A stretch of 54,605 nt of DNA from Aquificaceae bacterium (GTDB lineage Bacteria > Aquificota > Aquificia > Aquificales > Aquificaceae). Positions within the stretch are counted from its first letter, which is position 1, and each line of letters opens with the position of its first letter. This document shows positions 39,186-47,250 of this stretch, in pieces. The stretch lies in the NCBI GenBank assembly GCA_026981975.1, contig JALSHV010000024.1:1-54605 (forward strand), read 5' to 3'. Both the position numbers and the translations under genes were made by a program. The notes under the pieces were generated by a model, which was given only the letters and a program-made list of their open reading frames with translations, had not been told where the DNA came from and made no database searches.

Positions 39186-39407
39186 TCAAGATAATCTCCT
39201 TATGATATAAGTCAAGGGAAGGAAAAAAATACCCGCTAAAAATCCTCCAAAGAAAGAGATAATCACCACCATTCCTACTGGAAGAGCGGGTGTTTTCACT
39301 CCACCGAAAAGCTTCAGTGAAACAGTTTGATCTGTGTTCATAATAAAGAAGTAAAAGGATATGCCAAAAACAATAAGAAAAAAAAGTAAGTACAGAAGAC
39401 TCTTCAT
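39186..39407 (-). CDS. LapA-domain (DUF1049) small membrane protein
   Basis: A 73-residue integral membrane protein with two helices, LLYLLFFLIVFGISFYFFIM and GMVVIISFFGGFLAGIFFLP, joined by NTDQTVSLKLFGG, the standard layout of the LapA/LapB-linked DUF1049 family. In E. coli LapA partners LapB in LPS regulation. It overlaps pdxA by 4 nt and ends the trpS-to-lapA operon. The alternative frame over the same bases is rejected. Confidence 0.8.
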   Translation of the reverse strand: MKSLLYLLFFLIVFGISFYFFIMNTDQTVSLKLFGGVKTPALPVGMVVIISFFGGFLAGIFFLPLTYIIRRLS

Positions 39408-40369
39408 TCTTTAACATTTTGAATCAATTTATGAAGCAGTTCAAGAGCTTTTAAAGCGGAAGAGGGATCAGCTTTACCCTTCCACGCTATATCGTGAGCT
39501 GTCCCGTGAGCGGGAGAAGTTCTTATAAAGGGAAGCCCTAAGGTAATATTAACTCCTCTACCTTCTGCCAATATCTTAAAGGGGATCAATCCCTGATCGT
39601 GATACATACACAGAAAAAGATCAAATTTATTTCCATTTATAAAGGCGCTATCGGGTGAAAGAGGACCTTCTACCTTAAATCCTTTTTCACGGAAATATCT
39701 TACAACGGGAATTATCTCTGTAAGTTCTTCTGTTCCTACTTCTCCGTTTTCTCCCGCATGGGGATTCAAACCTAATACACCTACGGTAGGAATATTCTTG
39801 AAGAGTTTGCTGTATTCTCCAAGTATAAGCTCTAATTTTTTCTTAATTTTCTCTTGTGTTACTTCAAAGGGAACGTTTCTTAGGGGAATGTGAGTAGTTA
39901 ACAAGGCTACCTTGATACGCTCTGAAAACATAACCATAACAACTTCCTCTTTCCCACATGCATTAGCTAAATACTCTGTTTGACCTTCAAAGGCAAATCC
40001 TGCTTTCTTAGCCCAGTGCTTGTTTAAAGGCATTGTGAGAATTCCCTGTAATTTTTTACCAACTGCATCAACTGTAGCTCTTGCAAGAGCTGTAAGAGCC
40101 ATTCTTGCGGATTTTAAGGAAGGAGTGTAGATTTCTGTTTGATCTTCTTCAACTTCTATTAAATAAATTCCGGGTTTGCAAGCTTCCTGCGGGTTTTCTA
40201 TTGTTAAAAAGCTAAAGTCCTTTTTCAGCATACGGGCTGCTTTCTTGAAAAGATTTTCAGTTCCGTATAGTATATAAGCTGTATCTCTTCTAAAAGCGGG
40301 AGCTATTTTAACGATAAGCTCTGCCCCTATACCTGAAGGATCTCCCGCAGTTATACCTATTCTATTCAC
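39404..40369 (-). CDS. pdxA: 4-hydroxythreonine-4-phosphate dehydrogenase
   Basis: NAD-dependent enzyme of pyridoxal phosphate synthesis, 321 residues. GITAGDPSGIGAELIVK, the metal-His region LTTHIPLRNV, NPHAGENGEVGTEE, and CMYHDQGLIPFK plus TSPAHGTAHDIAWKG are all present. It starts inside the PTPS-like gene (8-nt overlap) and overlaps the LapA-like gene by 4 nt. Presence of PdxA suggests the DXP-dependent PLP route. Confidence 0.96.
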   Translation of the reverse strand: MNRIGITAGDPSGIGAELIVKIAPAFRRDTAYILYGTENLFKKAARMLKKDFSFLTIENPQEACKPGIYLIEVEEDQTEIYTPSLKSARMALTALARATVDAVGKKLQGILTMPLNKHWAKKAGFAFEGQTEYLANACGKEEVVMVMFSERIKVALLTTHIPLRNVPFEVTQEKIKKKLELILGEYSKLFKNIPTVGVLGLNPHAGENGEVGTEELTEIIPVVRYFREKGFKVEGPLSPDSAFINGNKFDLFLCMYHDQGLIPFKILAEGRGVNITLGLPFIRTSPAHGTAHDIAWKGKADPSSALKALELLHKLIQNVKE

Positions 40370-40706
40370 AGTATTCAGTCCCGTAGCGTTCTGTTTCCCA
40401 GACCACTACTTTTTCAATTTCAGGGTATTTTTCTTTTAATCTGTCGTATAACCACTTTGCAAGATTTTCCGCACTCGGGGAGAAAGGGAGAATATCGTTG
40501 AGCAGAGAATAGTCGGGTAGTATTTTTTTTAAATAGTTATCTAACTCAATAAAATCTATACTTATTCCCCCTTTATCCAGACTGTCCGCTTTAAGATAAA
40601 CCTCTACTTGCCATGTATGTCCGTGAAGCGGTTCTGGACCACCTCTGTAGTCTGTCAAATAGTGTGCGGCATTGAAATTCCTTTTAACTCTTATTTTCCA
40701 ACCCAT
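40362..40706 (-). CDS. 6-pyruvoyltetrahydropterin synthase-like protein, PTPS-III type
   Basis: A 114-residue T-fold enzyme acting on dihydroneopterin triphosphate. The three zinc histidines are H15, H28 and H30 (FNAAHYL, LHGHTW). QueD enzymes carry a catalytic Cys four residues before HGH; here the segment is GGPEPLHGH, with no Cys and a Glu (E25) three residues before HGH, the arrangement described for PTPS-III, which makes 6-hydroxymethylpterin and can replace FolB in folate synthesis. A QueD-like annotation is therefore probably wrong. SD GAGGTA is present; the start overlaps the upstream GGDEF gene. Confidence 0.8.
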   Translation of the reverse strand: MGWKIRVKRNFNAAHYLTDYRGGPEPLHGHTWQVEVYLKADSLDKGGISIDFIELDNYLKKILPDYSLLNDILPFSPSAENLAKWLYDRLKEKYPEIEKVVVWETERYGTEYCE

Positions 40707-41448
40707 ACCTTTTTACCTCTTTAAAAAGCATTTTGGCTCTATACATTCTGCTATCCGCTATATGAACCAATCTATCAAGATTATCCCCGTCAGCTGGATA
40801 ACAAGCATAGCCTATACTAAAAGTCACTTCTATGTTACCGTATTTTACTCTGAAATCGTTGCTTAATCTGTTAGCAATATCAAGAACTTCTGAACCTCTT
40901 TCTAAGGGTAAAACTACCAAAAACTCATCTCCGCCCCATCTGGCAATTAAATCGTAGTCTCTCATGCTTTCTTTTAGCTTTTTCACCACCATTTTCAACA
41001 CTTTATCCCCTGCATTGTGTCCATAGCGATCGTTTATATGTTTAAAATCGTTTAAATCCAAGAGTAAAATACAAAATCTACCTTTTAGTCTTTTGGCTTT
41101 TCTTATTTCTTCTTGAACGTATTCCTCTATAAATCCTCTGTTGTAAGCACCCGTTAACGGATCGTAAAAAGCACTGTGTTCAAGATCTTTCAAAGATTTT
41201 ATTCTATCCGCAATTTTAATCAATGTATAACCTATCAACAAAATAGCAGATGTGGTGGAAAAGTAATAAATAGGTAGTATTCCGCTTTCCATCAATACAG
41301 GTGGGACTCTGGACAGAGTAAAGAGCAGAAAACCAACGGACAAAAGAGTCAGTTCTCTAATTCTACCCTTTAAAAGAGAAATAAAAACGGTTATCAGAGT
41401 TAGAGCGGACAGTAATAAAACTTCATAAGCAGAGTATTCAATTATCAT
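40684..41448 (-). CDS. Membrane-bound diguanylate cyclase (GGDEF)
   Basis: A 254-residue protein with three predicted N-terminal membrane helices (for example VLLLSALTLITVFISLL and TTSAILLIGYTLIKI) and a C-terminal GGDEF domain: YDPLTGAYNRGF, LLLDLNDFKHINDRYGHNAG, active loop RWGGDEFLVVLP and FSIGYACYP. The catalytic loop is intact, so c-di-GMP synthesis is likely. The allosteric RxxD inhibitory site is not evident. ATG 41448 overlaps the stop of the PHP gene; an ATG at 41475 is an alternative. Confidence 0.93.
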   Translation of the reverse strand: MIIEYSAYEVLLLSALTLITVFISLLKGRIRELTLLSVGFLLFTLSRVPPVLMESGILPIYYFSTTSAILLIGYTLIKIADRIKSLKDLEHSAFYDPLTGAYNRGFIEEYVQEEIRKAKRLKGRFCILLLDLNDFKHINDRYGHNAGDKVLKMVVKKLKESMRDYDLIARWGGDEFLVVLPLERGSEVLDIANRLSNDFRVKYGNIEVTFSIGYACYPADGDNLDRLVHIADSRMYRAKMLFKEVKRYGLENKS

Positions 41449-42487
41449 CTTCAATTTCCAGAAGATCGGAAACAAAAAGCGGTTTTACGCCAAACAACAT
41501 TCCCCCAAATCTGAATTTATAGGTATACCCCAAAATTATATAATACCCCGGTTCAAGATCCGAAAGTAAAAGGTTAGAACCTAAAAACTCTCTTTCTTTA
41601 AGATTTTCCGAAATTACAATCATATAAGTATTTGTAAAAGGAGAACACGCTTTTATTTTATTTTCTTCTACCCATACAAAAGAAGGTTTATCGGAGAAGG
41701 AAATTACGTTTACTCCTTCCTTCATTGCCTTGAGAAAATCTTCTTTTCCCTTTATAGGAATTGAACTAAGAAGAAAGTTTCTCATAAGTGAAAAGGATAT
41801 TTTGTAAGAAGGTAACATTATTCTCCTTTTTACTTCTTTGACGTAGAACTTTACATGGTGATCTAATCCTCCGATAATTTTACAGCGCCAACCTTCTGAC
41901 AGATATTTAAGGGCGTAACTTTTTGTATCAATAAGTTTAATGAAAGAAGAGATTAAACTTTTTCCCATAAAGGGATATAGTAAAATGGCAGTAATGCTGT
42001 AGAAAAATAGTTTTCTTTTATGAGCAAGGAAAACATCTCTTAGATTTATCAACTCAAACAGAAAATCTTTGTTTTTTTCTAACTTCCAACGGTATCTGTT
42101 CCTGAAATGATGTGCTATTACATTAATACTCCCTATTTGCAGCAAGTTTCCTTGAAGCTGTCCTTCTTTGTTGTTGAGTTTTATCTCTTTACCCGCCAAA
42201 AGTCTTTCATCTGCAAATATCTTTATTGAATCATCATCGTGATCTGTAACTACTACAAAGTCTATTCCTAAAAGATCTCTTGCTTCAATTACATCTTGAG
42301 GTTTACCCAAGGAATCATAGGAAAATTGAGTGTGTATGTGAAAAACGTAAGAGTATATAAACTTTTCAGGAGGTTCTACAAGATCTTCACATAGAAAGAC
42401 TCTTTTAGTTCTTCTAACAGGAAACAGAAAAAACCACAGGATAAGTATAAAAATAAAAAACACAAAGAATAAAAAGAGCTTTATCAT
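41438..42487 (-). CDS. Membrane-anchored PHP-domain phosphoesterase-like protein
   Basis: A 349-residue protein with an N-terminal membrane helix (LFLFFVFFIFILILWFFLFP) and a PHP metallophosphoesterase-like domain: VFHIHTQFSYDS, VVVTDHDDDS and later GLDHHVKFY, providing the His/Asp ligands of a metal site. A second hydrophobic stretch (FFYSITAILLYPFMG) lies mid-protein. Substrate unknown; PHP proteins include histidinol phosphatase, polymerase-associated and nucleotide-hydrolysing enzymes. It overlaps trpS by 4 nt and the GGDEF gene by 11 nt. Confidence 0.85.
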   Translation of the reverse strand: MIKLFLFFVFFIFILILWFFLFPVRRTKRVFLCEDLVEPPEKFIYSYVFHIHTQFSYDSLGKPQDVIEARDLLGIDFVVVTDHDDDSIKIFADERLLAGKEIKLNNKEGQLQGNLLQIGSINVIAHHFRNRYRWKLEKNKDFLFELINLRDVFLAHKRKLFFYSITAILLYPFMGKSLISSFIKLIDTKSYALKYLSEGWRCKIIGGLDHHVKFYVKEVKRRIMLPSYKISFSLMRNFLLSSIPIKGKEDFLKAMKEGVNVISFSDKPSFVWVEENKIKACSPFTNTYMIVISENLKEREFLGSNLLLSDLEPGYYIILGYTYKFRFGGMLFGVKPLFVSDLLEIEDDN

Positions 42488-43668
42488 CGGAGATTCATAG
42501 CAATCCTGACTTCACTAATGGTTTCCCTTGCTTCTTTCTCCGCTCTCAGTGATCCTTCTGAAAAAATTTCTCTTACTTTCTTTATATCTTTTTTAATTTT
42601 TTCTCTTTTATCTCTTATAGGGGAAAGGAATTCTTCTAAGCTTTCTAAAACTTTTCTCTTACACTCAACACAACCAAGCTTGCCGGCGATGCAGTTTTTT
42701 TCTATAACTTCAGTTTGCTCTTTTGTTGTAAAAAGCTTATGATAGGAAAAAACGGCACATATATTTGGTCTGCCGGGATCATTTTTTCTGAGTTTCTGAG
42801 GGTCTGTGAACATTCCCATTACTTTTCTTTCTACTTCTTCACAACTGTCTGCGAAAAATATTGCATTGTTGTAAGATTTACTCATTTTTCTGCCGTCTGT
42901 TCCGGGAATGCGGGGTGTTTCTGTAAGAAGTGCGGAAGGTTCTGGGAAAACCTCTCCGTAGAGATAGTTAAACCTTCTGGCTATTTCTCTAGTAAGCTCT
43001 ATATGGGGGAGCTGATCTTCTCCTACCGGAACTCCTTCCCCTTTGTATATTAGTATGTCCGCTGCTTGAAGCACAGGATAACCTAAAAAGCCGTATGTAT
43101 CCGTCTCGTAGAATTCTCTTTTGGATACGTTGAGCTTTTTTAACAAATCGGGTTCAATTTCTCCTTCAAAGAGAGCTGCTATTAGAGTTTCTGCAAGATC
43201 GTCTAACATACGTTCTTCTAACTTTTCAAAATCCTCAACTTTATAGGGAATCATATTTATAAACTCCCTTACCGCATCTCTGAGCCCTCCTCTGAACTGG
43301 AGTGAGATTTCCTGAAGTTTCAGTAGATTATACTTCATATCTTTATAGGTGGGATTCCATTCAAGCCAGCTCTTGGGAGTAATCATAGAAAACAAGAGAT
43401 GTAACTCAGCGTGTTCCTTTACCTTGGATTGAATAAAGAGGCAACTTCTTTGAGGATCTAAACCAAGAGCAAGCCAGTCTACCATAACATCTTCTATGTT
43501 TTTTTGAAGATCCGCTGTTTTTTTGTAAGCTGTTGTTAAAGCGTGCCAATCCGCTATAAAGAAAAAGGTTTGGTGTTTTTTCTGAAGTTCTATCCAGTTT
43601 TTTATAACACCAAAATAGTGACCAAGATGGAGTTTCCCTGTAGGTCTCATTCCGCTAACAACTCTCAT
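42484..43668 (-). CDS. trpS: Tryptophanyl-tRNA synthetase
   Basis: Class I synthetase, 394 residues. The HIGH-type motif is GKLHLGHYFGV and the KMSKS motif is GRKMSKSYNNAIFF. The C-terminal third has GKLGCVECKRKVLESL, a feature of the longer bacterial TrpRS group, which explains the length above the usual 330-350. No SD before the ATG; TAAAAT lies 8 nt upstream on the reverse strand. First gene of a six-gene run trpS-PHP-GGDEF-PTPS-pdxA-lapA. Confidence 0.96.
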   Translation of the reverse strand: MRVVSGMRPTGKLHLGHYFGVIKNWIELQKKHQTFFFIADWHALTTAYKKTADLQKNIEDVMVDWLALGLDPQRSCLFIQSKVKEHAELHLLFSMITPKSWLEWNPTYKDMKYNLLKLQEISLQFRGGLRDAVREFINMIPYKVEDFEKLEERMLDDLAETLIAALFEGEIEPDLLKKLNVSKREFYETDTYGFLGYPVLQAADILIYKGEGVPVGEDQLPHIELTREIARRFNYLYGEVFPEPSALLTETPRIPGTDGRKMSKSYNNAIFFADSCEEVERKVMGMFTDPQKLRKNDPGRPNICAVFSYHKLFTTKEQTEVIEKNCIAGKLGCVECKRKVLESLEEFLSPIRDKREKIKKDIKKVREIFSEGSLRAEKEARETISEVRIAMNLR

Positions 43669-43675
43669 AGAGAAG

Positions 43676-43684
43676 TATTTTAAT
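43676..43684. promoter_or_regulatory. Overlapping divergent -10 boxes of trpS and the sugar dehydrogenase gene
   Basis: The 9-bp sequence TATTTTAAT serves both directions: reverse-strand TAAAAT (43682-43677) is 8 nt before the trpS ATG, and forward TATTTT (43676-43681) is 7 nt before the ATG at 43689. Only 20 bp separate the two start codons and neither has an SD, so both mRNAs are predicted to start at or near their AUG, and only one polymerase can sit there at a time. Confidence 0.45.
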
Positions 43685-43688
43685 TTAC

Positions 43689-44756
43689 ATGGGGGTAATT
43701 TTACTGTTATTGTTTACAAGTATTTTGAGCTTTGCCTTGGAGTTAAAAGATGCATTTCCTTACCTTAGGTTTAAAAACCCTGTGCTTCTCCTGGAAGATC
43801 CCATCAGAAAAGGTGTTTTCTATGTAGTGGAGCAGAGAGGAGCTGTTAAAGTTTTTTCCGTTAACAGTAAAAGGAGTCAGTTGTTCATAGACATAAGGGA
43901 TAGAGTAAAGAGTGGAGGAGAAATGGGATTACTGGGAATGGCTTTTCACCCTGAGTTTGAGAAAAACGGCCGTATTTTCCTTTCTTATACAAATAAGGAT
44001 ATGTATTCTGTTATTTCAGAGCTCGGTCCTGATAAAAAAGAGAAGATCATTTTAAAAGTCAAACAACCTTACTCTAACCACAACGGTGGTCATATAGTCT
44101 TTGGTCCAGACGGTTATTTATACATAGGTTTCGGAGACGGAGGTTCTGCAGGAGATCCTCTGAATCACGCTCAAAATCCACAAACATTATTAGGAGCTAT
44201 ACTTAGAATAGATGTAGGGAAGGAAGGGTCTTACAGAATACCTCCCGATAATCCCTTCGGAGAAGGCGAGGGAAGAAGGGAAATTTACGCTTACGGCTTC
44301 AGAAATCCGTGGAGATGGAGCTTTGACAGGAAAACTGGAGAGTTGTGGGTCGGCGATGTAGGTCAAGATAGATGGGAGGAAATAAACGTAGTGGAAAAGG
44401 GTAAAAACTACGGCTGGAGATGTTATGAAGGCTTTGCTCCTTACAAATTAGAGGGGTGTAAAGAAAAGGATTTTTACACTTTTCCCATTTACTCCTATCC
44501 GCTGAAGGAAGGCAACTGTTCTATCATAGGGGGTTACGTTTATAGAGGTAAACTTATAAAAGATCTTTACGGCTGGTATATATTCGGGGATTACTGTTCT
44601 GGTAGGATATGGGCTTTGAAGAGAAAACCAGGTAACATTGAAGTTAAGTTGCTTTTTGATACAGAATTCAAAATCTCCTCTTTTGCGGAGGACAGAGATG
44701 GAGAAATTTACGTAATAGATTATAAATCAGGAAAAATCTACAAGCTTTTACCTTGA
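43689..44756 (+). CDS. PQQ-dependent aldose sugar dehydrogenase-like protein
   Basis: A 355-residue exported six-bladed beta-propeller (glucose/sorbosone dehydrogenase family). Signal peptide MGVILLLLFTSILSFALE; then GLLGMAFHPEFEKNGRIFLS, NHNGGHIVFGPDGYLYIGFG, DGGSAGDPLNHAQNPQTLLG, AYGFRNPWRWSFD and GDYCSGRIWAL match the family's PQQ and calcium sites. It would oxidise sugars in the periplasm if PQQ is available; PQQ synthesis genes are not in the window. The gene end overlaps convergent hlyD-like by 9 bp. Confidence 0.9.
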   Translation: MGVILLLLFTSILSFALELKDAFPYLRFKNPVLLLEDPIRKGVFYVVEQRGAVKVFSVNSKRSQLFIDIRDRVKSGGEMGLLGMAFHPEFEKNGRIFLSYTNKDMYSVISELGPDKKEKIILKVKQPYSNHNGGHIVFGPDGYLYIGFGDGGSAGDPLNHAQNPQTLLGAILRIDVGKEGSYRIPPDNPFGEGEGRREIYAYGFRNPWRWSFDRKTGELWVGDVGQDRWEEINVVEKGKNYGWRCYEGFAPYKLEGCKEKDFYTFPIYSYPLKEGNCSIIGGYVYRGKLIKDLYGWYIFGDYCSGRIWALKRKPGNIEVKLLFDTEFKISSFAEDRDGEIYVIDYKSGKIYKLLP

Positions 44757-45236
44757 GAGTATGAGAACCGGTTGAGGTATCAGTTCTCCGTTGACATACG
44801 CTCCTTCAGGGGTTAGTAATCTCCTTACAGTGCCGTTCTCAGGTGCGTATATCTTAGTATAAGATATAAGAGTTTCTATTTCTTTAAGCTTTCCTTCAAT
44901 TTGTTCCAACTTTGCTTTTTCAGCTTCATACTTTACCTTTTGATCTTCAAGACGTGTTTCCGCCAATAGATCTCTTTCAAAAAGCTCTTTCAATCTCTTA
45001 AAATCTCTTTCCGCTTTCCAGAGCTTTATCTGTATTTCTTTTCTTTTTCCTAAAAGAACAGTTTTACGTGCGGAGTAAAGAGAAGGATCTATTTCCAAGA
45101 GCAGTTGTCCCTTCTTTACTTTTTCTCCTTCTTTTACATAGACTTTCAACACCCTTCCTTGAACGATAGTGTATATCTTCAACTCTTCCGCGAGTGTAAA
45201 GGATACAAGCAAGAATAGTAAGATAAAGGATTTCAT
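44748..45236 (-). CDS. Minimal periplasmic adaptor (HlyD/MFP-like) protein
   Basis: A 162-residue secreted protein: signal peptide (MKSFILLFLLVSFTLAEE), first lipoyl half GRVLKVYVKEGEKVKKGQLL, a helical hairpin of about 65 residues and the second lipoyl half TKIYAPENGTVRRLLTPEGA. Normal membrane-fusion proteins have 350 or more residues with beta-barrel and membrane-proximal domains; these are missing here. It is overlapped by the TolC-like gene upstream (4 nt), so the pair probably works together. Confidence 0.8.
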   Translation of the reverse strand: MKSFILLFLLVSFTLAEELKIYTIVQGRVLKVYVKEGEKVKKGQLLLEIDPSLYSARKTVLLGKRKEIQIKLWKAERDFKRLKELFERDLLAETRLEDQKVKYEAEKAKLEQIEGKLKEIETLISYTKIYAPENGTVRRLLTPEGAYVNGELIPQPVLILSR

Positions 45237-46486
45237 ATTTCTCCCCTCCTATCTTTAAGAAAGGGGGGAATTTCTTTAAAAACTTTAAAGGGATCTGAGC
45301 CTACAAGAGCGTAAAGTTTCATAAGTAATAGAAGAATACGGAATTGAACCTCTGCCAGCTTTTTTTCTGCTAATGTTTTTGTGGACATAGCGTAACCGAG
45401 ATCAAAGGCGAGTTCCAGTTCGTAATTGGAACGGCTTAAGTCTAAATACTCCTGCGCCCATGTATCAAAAGCTACAGCTGACTCGTATTCTCCCATTAGC
45501 TCTTCCCATTCGTAGGAAGCTAAAAGAATCTCTTTTTTTATAGTTTCTGATATATCTTTTTTCTCTATTTCCACTGCTCTTTTAAGTTCCAAAAAGCTCC
45601 TTTCTCTGTAAAAGGAGGCTTTTCCGTCAAAAAGGGGAATTCTCAAGATCAGATTCCAGTAACCTACTAATTCGTTTTCTCCTTTAAAGTTCCTATATAC
45701 TCCCGAATACAAGTAAAGTTCTGGATAAAAGAGTTTTTTCTGTTCTTTTGCTTTGCTTTCAAAGTAAGCTATTTCCTTATCTTTTATACGTAATAAATAG
45801 TTGTCCTTCATAAGGTTTAGGAGATATTCTGTATCAATAGTTTTTTCTATTTGAATTTGGAAACTAAAAAGCTGTGAATAGTCAACTTCCACGTATTTTT
45901 GCACATCTATACCCGCAAAGCGTTTTATTTCCATAAGAATCTCATTGTATCTGCGTTGAGCTGAAAGTAGTTCCGCCCTAAAGCTCCTATAAGTTCTTTC
46001 CCATTCAGCCACTTTAACCCTATCTGATAAACCTCTTTTTGCTTTTTCTCTTTCTCTGTCAAATCTAATATAAGCTATCGCCATTTGTTCTCTTTTAACT
46101 TCTGCGGTTTTTTCAGCAAGGTATAGATCGGCAAAAAGTCTTACAGCTTTTATTTTTATCTGTCTTTCCAACTCCTTAAGGAGTTCCTTTTTTATAAGAA
46201 GTGAAATCTTTGCTGATCTTATTCTTGCGAGTCTATTTCCTATATCAAGAAGAAGCATTTTCCCTAATAAGTGAGTGCTTTCTTTATCAATCAACAGTTC
46301 TATTTCTGGGAAAAATCTTTCTCTTTTCTCAGCTCTATAAATATCTTCTAAGGAAAGGATTTCCCTTTTTAACTTTTTGAGTTTTCTGTTTTGTTCCAGA
46401 GCTAAGGATACTACTTTGTTAACATCAAGCACAAGAACTTCCTGTCCATAAGCGGAAAGAATAAATAAAAGAAAGAGGAGAATCAT
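45233..46486 (-). CDS. TolC-family outer-membrane efflux protein
   Basis: A 417-residue exported protein with signal peptide (MILLFLLFILSAYGQE) and long helices typical of the OEP/TolC fold, including KVVSLALEQNRKLKKLKREI and the second-half SFLELKRAVEIEKKDISETI. It should form an outer-membrane channel trimer. Its operon contains a short adaptor and a thioredoxin-like protein but no inner-membrane pump, so the transported substrate is unknown. Start and stop overlap both neighbours by 4 nt. Confidence 0.87.
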   Translation of the reverse strand: MILLFLLFILSAYGQEVLVLDVNKVVSLALEQNRKLKKLKREILSLEDIYRAEKRERFFPEIELLIDKESTHLLGKMLLLDIGNRLARIRSAKISLLIKKELLKELERQIKIKAVRLFADLYLAEKTAEVKREQMAIAYIRFDREREKAKRGLSDRVKVAEWERTYRSFRAELLSAQRRYNEILMEIKRFAGIDVQKYVEVDYSQLFSFQIQIEKTIDTEYLLNLMKDNYLLRIKDKEIAYFESKAKEQKKLFYPELYLYSGVYRNFKGENELVGYWNLILRIPLFDGKASFYRERSFLELKRAVEIEKKDISETIKKEILLASYEWEELMGEYESAVAFDTWAQEYLDLSRSNYELELAFDLGYAMSTKTLAEKKLAEVQFRILLLLMKLYALVGSDPFKVFKEIPPFLKDRRGEI

Positions 46487-47004
46487 TGGTATTTCTTTTT
46501 CCTCTCTTCTCTGAGAAACTTGTAAAAACTCTTTTGACGGTAATGACCTTCTACTATGTAACGTCCAGCTATAAGCCAGTCCTGGGGTGGAATGTAACCT
46601 ATCAGTTTTAGAATCTGTTTTCCCTGATGATCTACAAATATAAAAACAGGTGTTCCCCTTATCCTGTGTCTGTGAGCGAATTCCTTTTCTGTAATTTCCT
46701 TACCTTGAAAATCTATTAATAAGTTTGCACCTTTTATATCAACAAGAACCATATAAAAATACTTTGTAAAGTATTCTTTTACTTTTTTATCTTGAAAGGT
46801 TACTCTATACATTTTATCGCAGAAAGGACAACCTTCCTGATAAAACATTATGATTAAGTATTTCCCTTCTTGTCTGGCTTCCTGTAAATCTTCTTGAAGA
46901 TTGAGGAAAGAAAGTTTTAAAAAAGGAATTTCCACATTAGGAAGAGCAAAAGAAAAAGATAAACTTAGGAGCAAGATTGTATATAAAAACAAATACCTCA
47001 CCAT
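46483..47004 (-). CDS. Periplasmic thioredoxin-like protein (CPFC active site)
   Basis: A 173-residue exported thiol protein: signal segment (YLFLYTILLLSLSFSFALP), then a thioredoxin fold with IIMFYQEGCPFCDKMYRVTF (CxxC), the cis-Pro region RIRGTPVFIFVDHQG and a helical tail. It resembles SoxW/DsbD-gamma-like thioredoxins that reduce periplasmic disulfides. The ATG at 47004 is preferred over the GTG immediately before it. First of the three genes leading into tolC and the adaptor; a small unknown protein precedes it. Confidence 0.87.
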   Translation of the reverse strand: MVRYLFLYTILLLSLSFSFALPNVEIPFLKLSFLNLQEDLQEARQEGKYLIIMFYQEGCPFCDKMYRVTFQDKKVKEYFTKYFYMVLVDIKGANLLIDFQGKEITEKEFAHRHRIRGTPVFIFVDHQGKQILKLIGYIPPQDWLIAGRYIVEGHYRQKSFYKFLREERKKKYQ

Positions 47005-47007
47005 CAC

Positions 47008-47214
47008 TTATTCTTGAGGAACTTCCTTCCGACTTTTGTAAATTATTGTATAAACAACAGTAAAACCGTCTATACCGTGTTCTCTGGCATGAACTACCTT
47101 TACATCTATTACTTCACCTCCTTCATCGTATATAGTGTTAAGAGCTTCGTTTAGCTTTTCCGTTATCTCAAAAGTAGTGCCTTCCAGATCCAAAACAAGA
47201 GCGTTCATTCTCAT
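47008..47214 (-). CDS. Small conserved-looking protein of unknown function
   Basis: A 68-residue soluble protein, MRMNALVLDLEGTTFEITEK..., with alternating strands and one helix (EITEKLNEALNTIYDEGG), perhaps a ferredoxin-like fold. I do not recognise a family. TATAAT lies 9 nt before the ATG at 47214 with no SD, so the transcript may be leaderless. It abuts the thioredoxin gene with no gap and is likely cotranscribed with it. A TTG just upstream is an alternative start. Confidence 0.68.
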   Translation of the reverse strand: MRMNALVLDLEGTTFEITEKLNEALNTIYDEGGEVIDVKVVHAREHGIDGFTVVYTIIYKSRKEVPQE

Positions 47215-47223
47215 CAAGTTTTA

Positions 47224-47242
47224 ATTATAAAATCTTTATCAT
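47224..47242. promoter_or_regulatory. Divergent -10 boxes between the 68-residue gene and thrB
   Basis: Reverse-strand TATAAT (47229-47224) precedes the 47214 ATG by 9 nt; forward TATCAT (47237-47242) precedes the thrB ATG at 47251 by 8 nt. No SD is seen for either gene. Confidence 0.4.
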
Positions 47243-47250
47243 AGTAATTT

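Noticed and set aside
39172-39417. 81-residue reverse ORF overlapping the LapA-like gene
   Set aside because: Shifted frame of the LapA-domain gene; the 73-residue frame has the two TM helices of the family and a 4-nt overlap with pdxA.
41449-41475. Longer start for the GGDEF protein
   Set aside because: Would overlap the PHP gene by 38 nt with no SD; the ATG at 41448 overlaps the stop in the usual coupled way.
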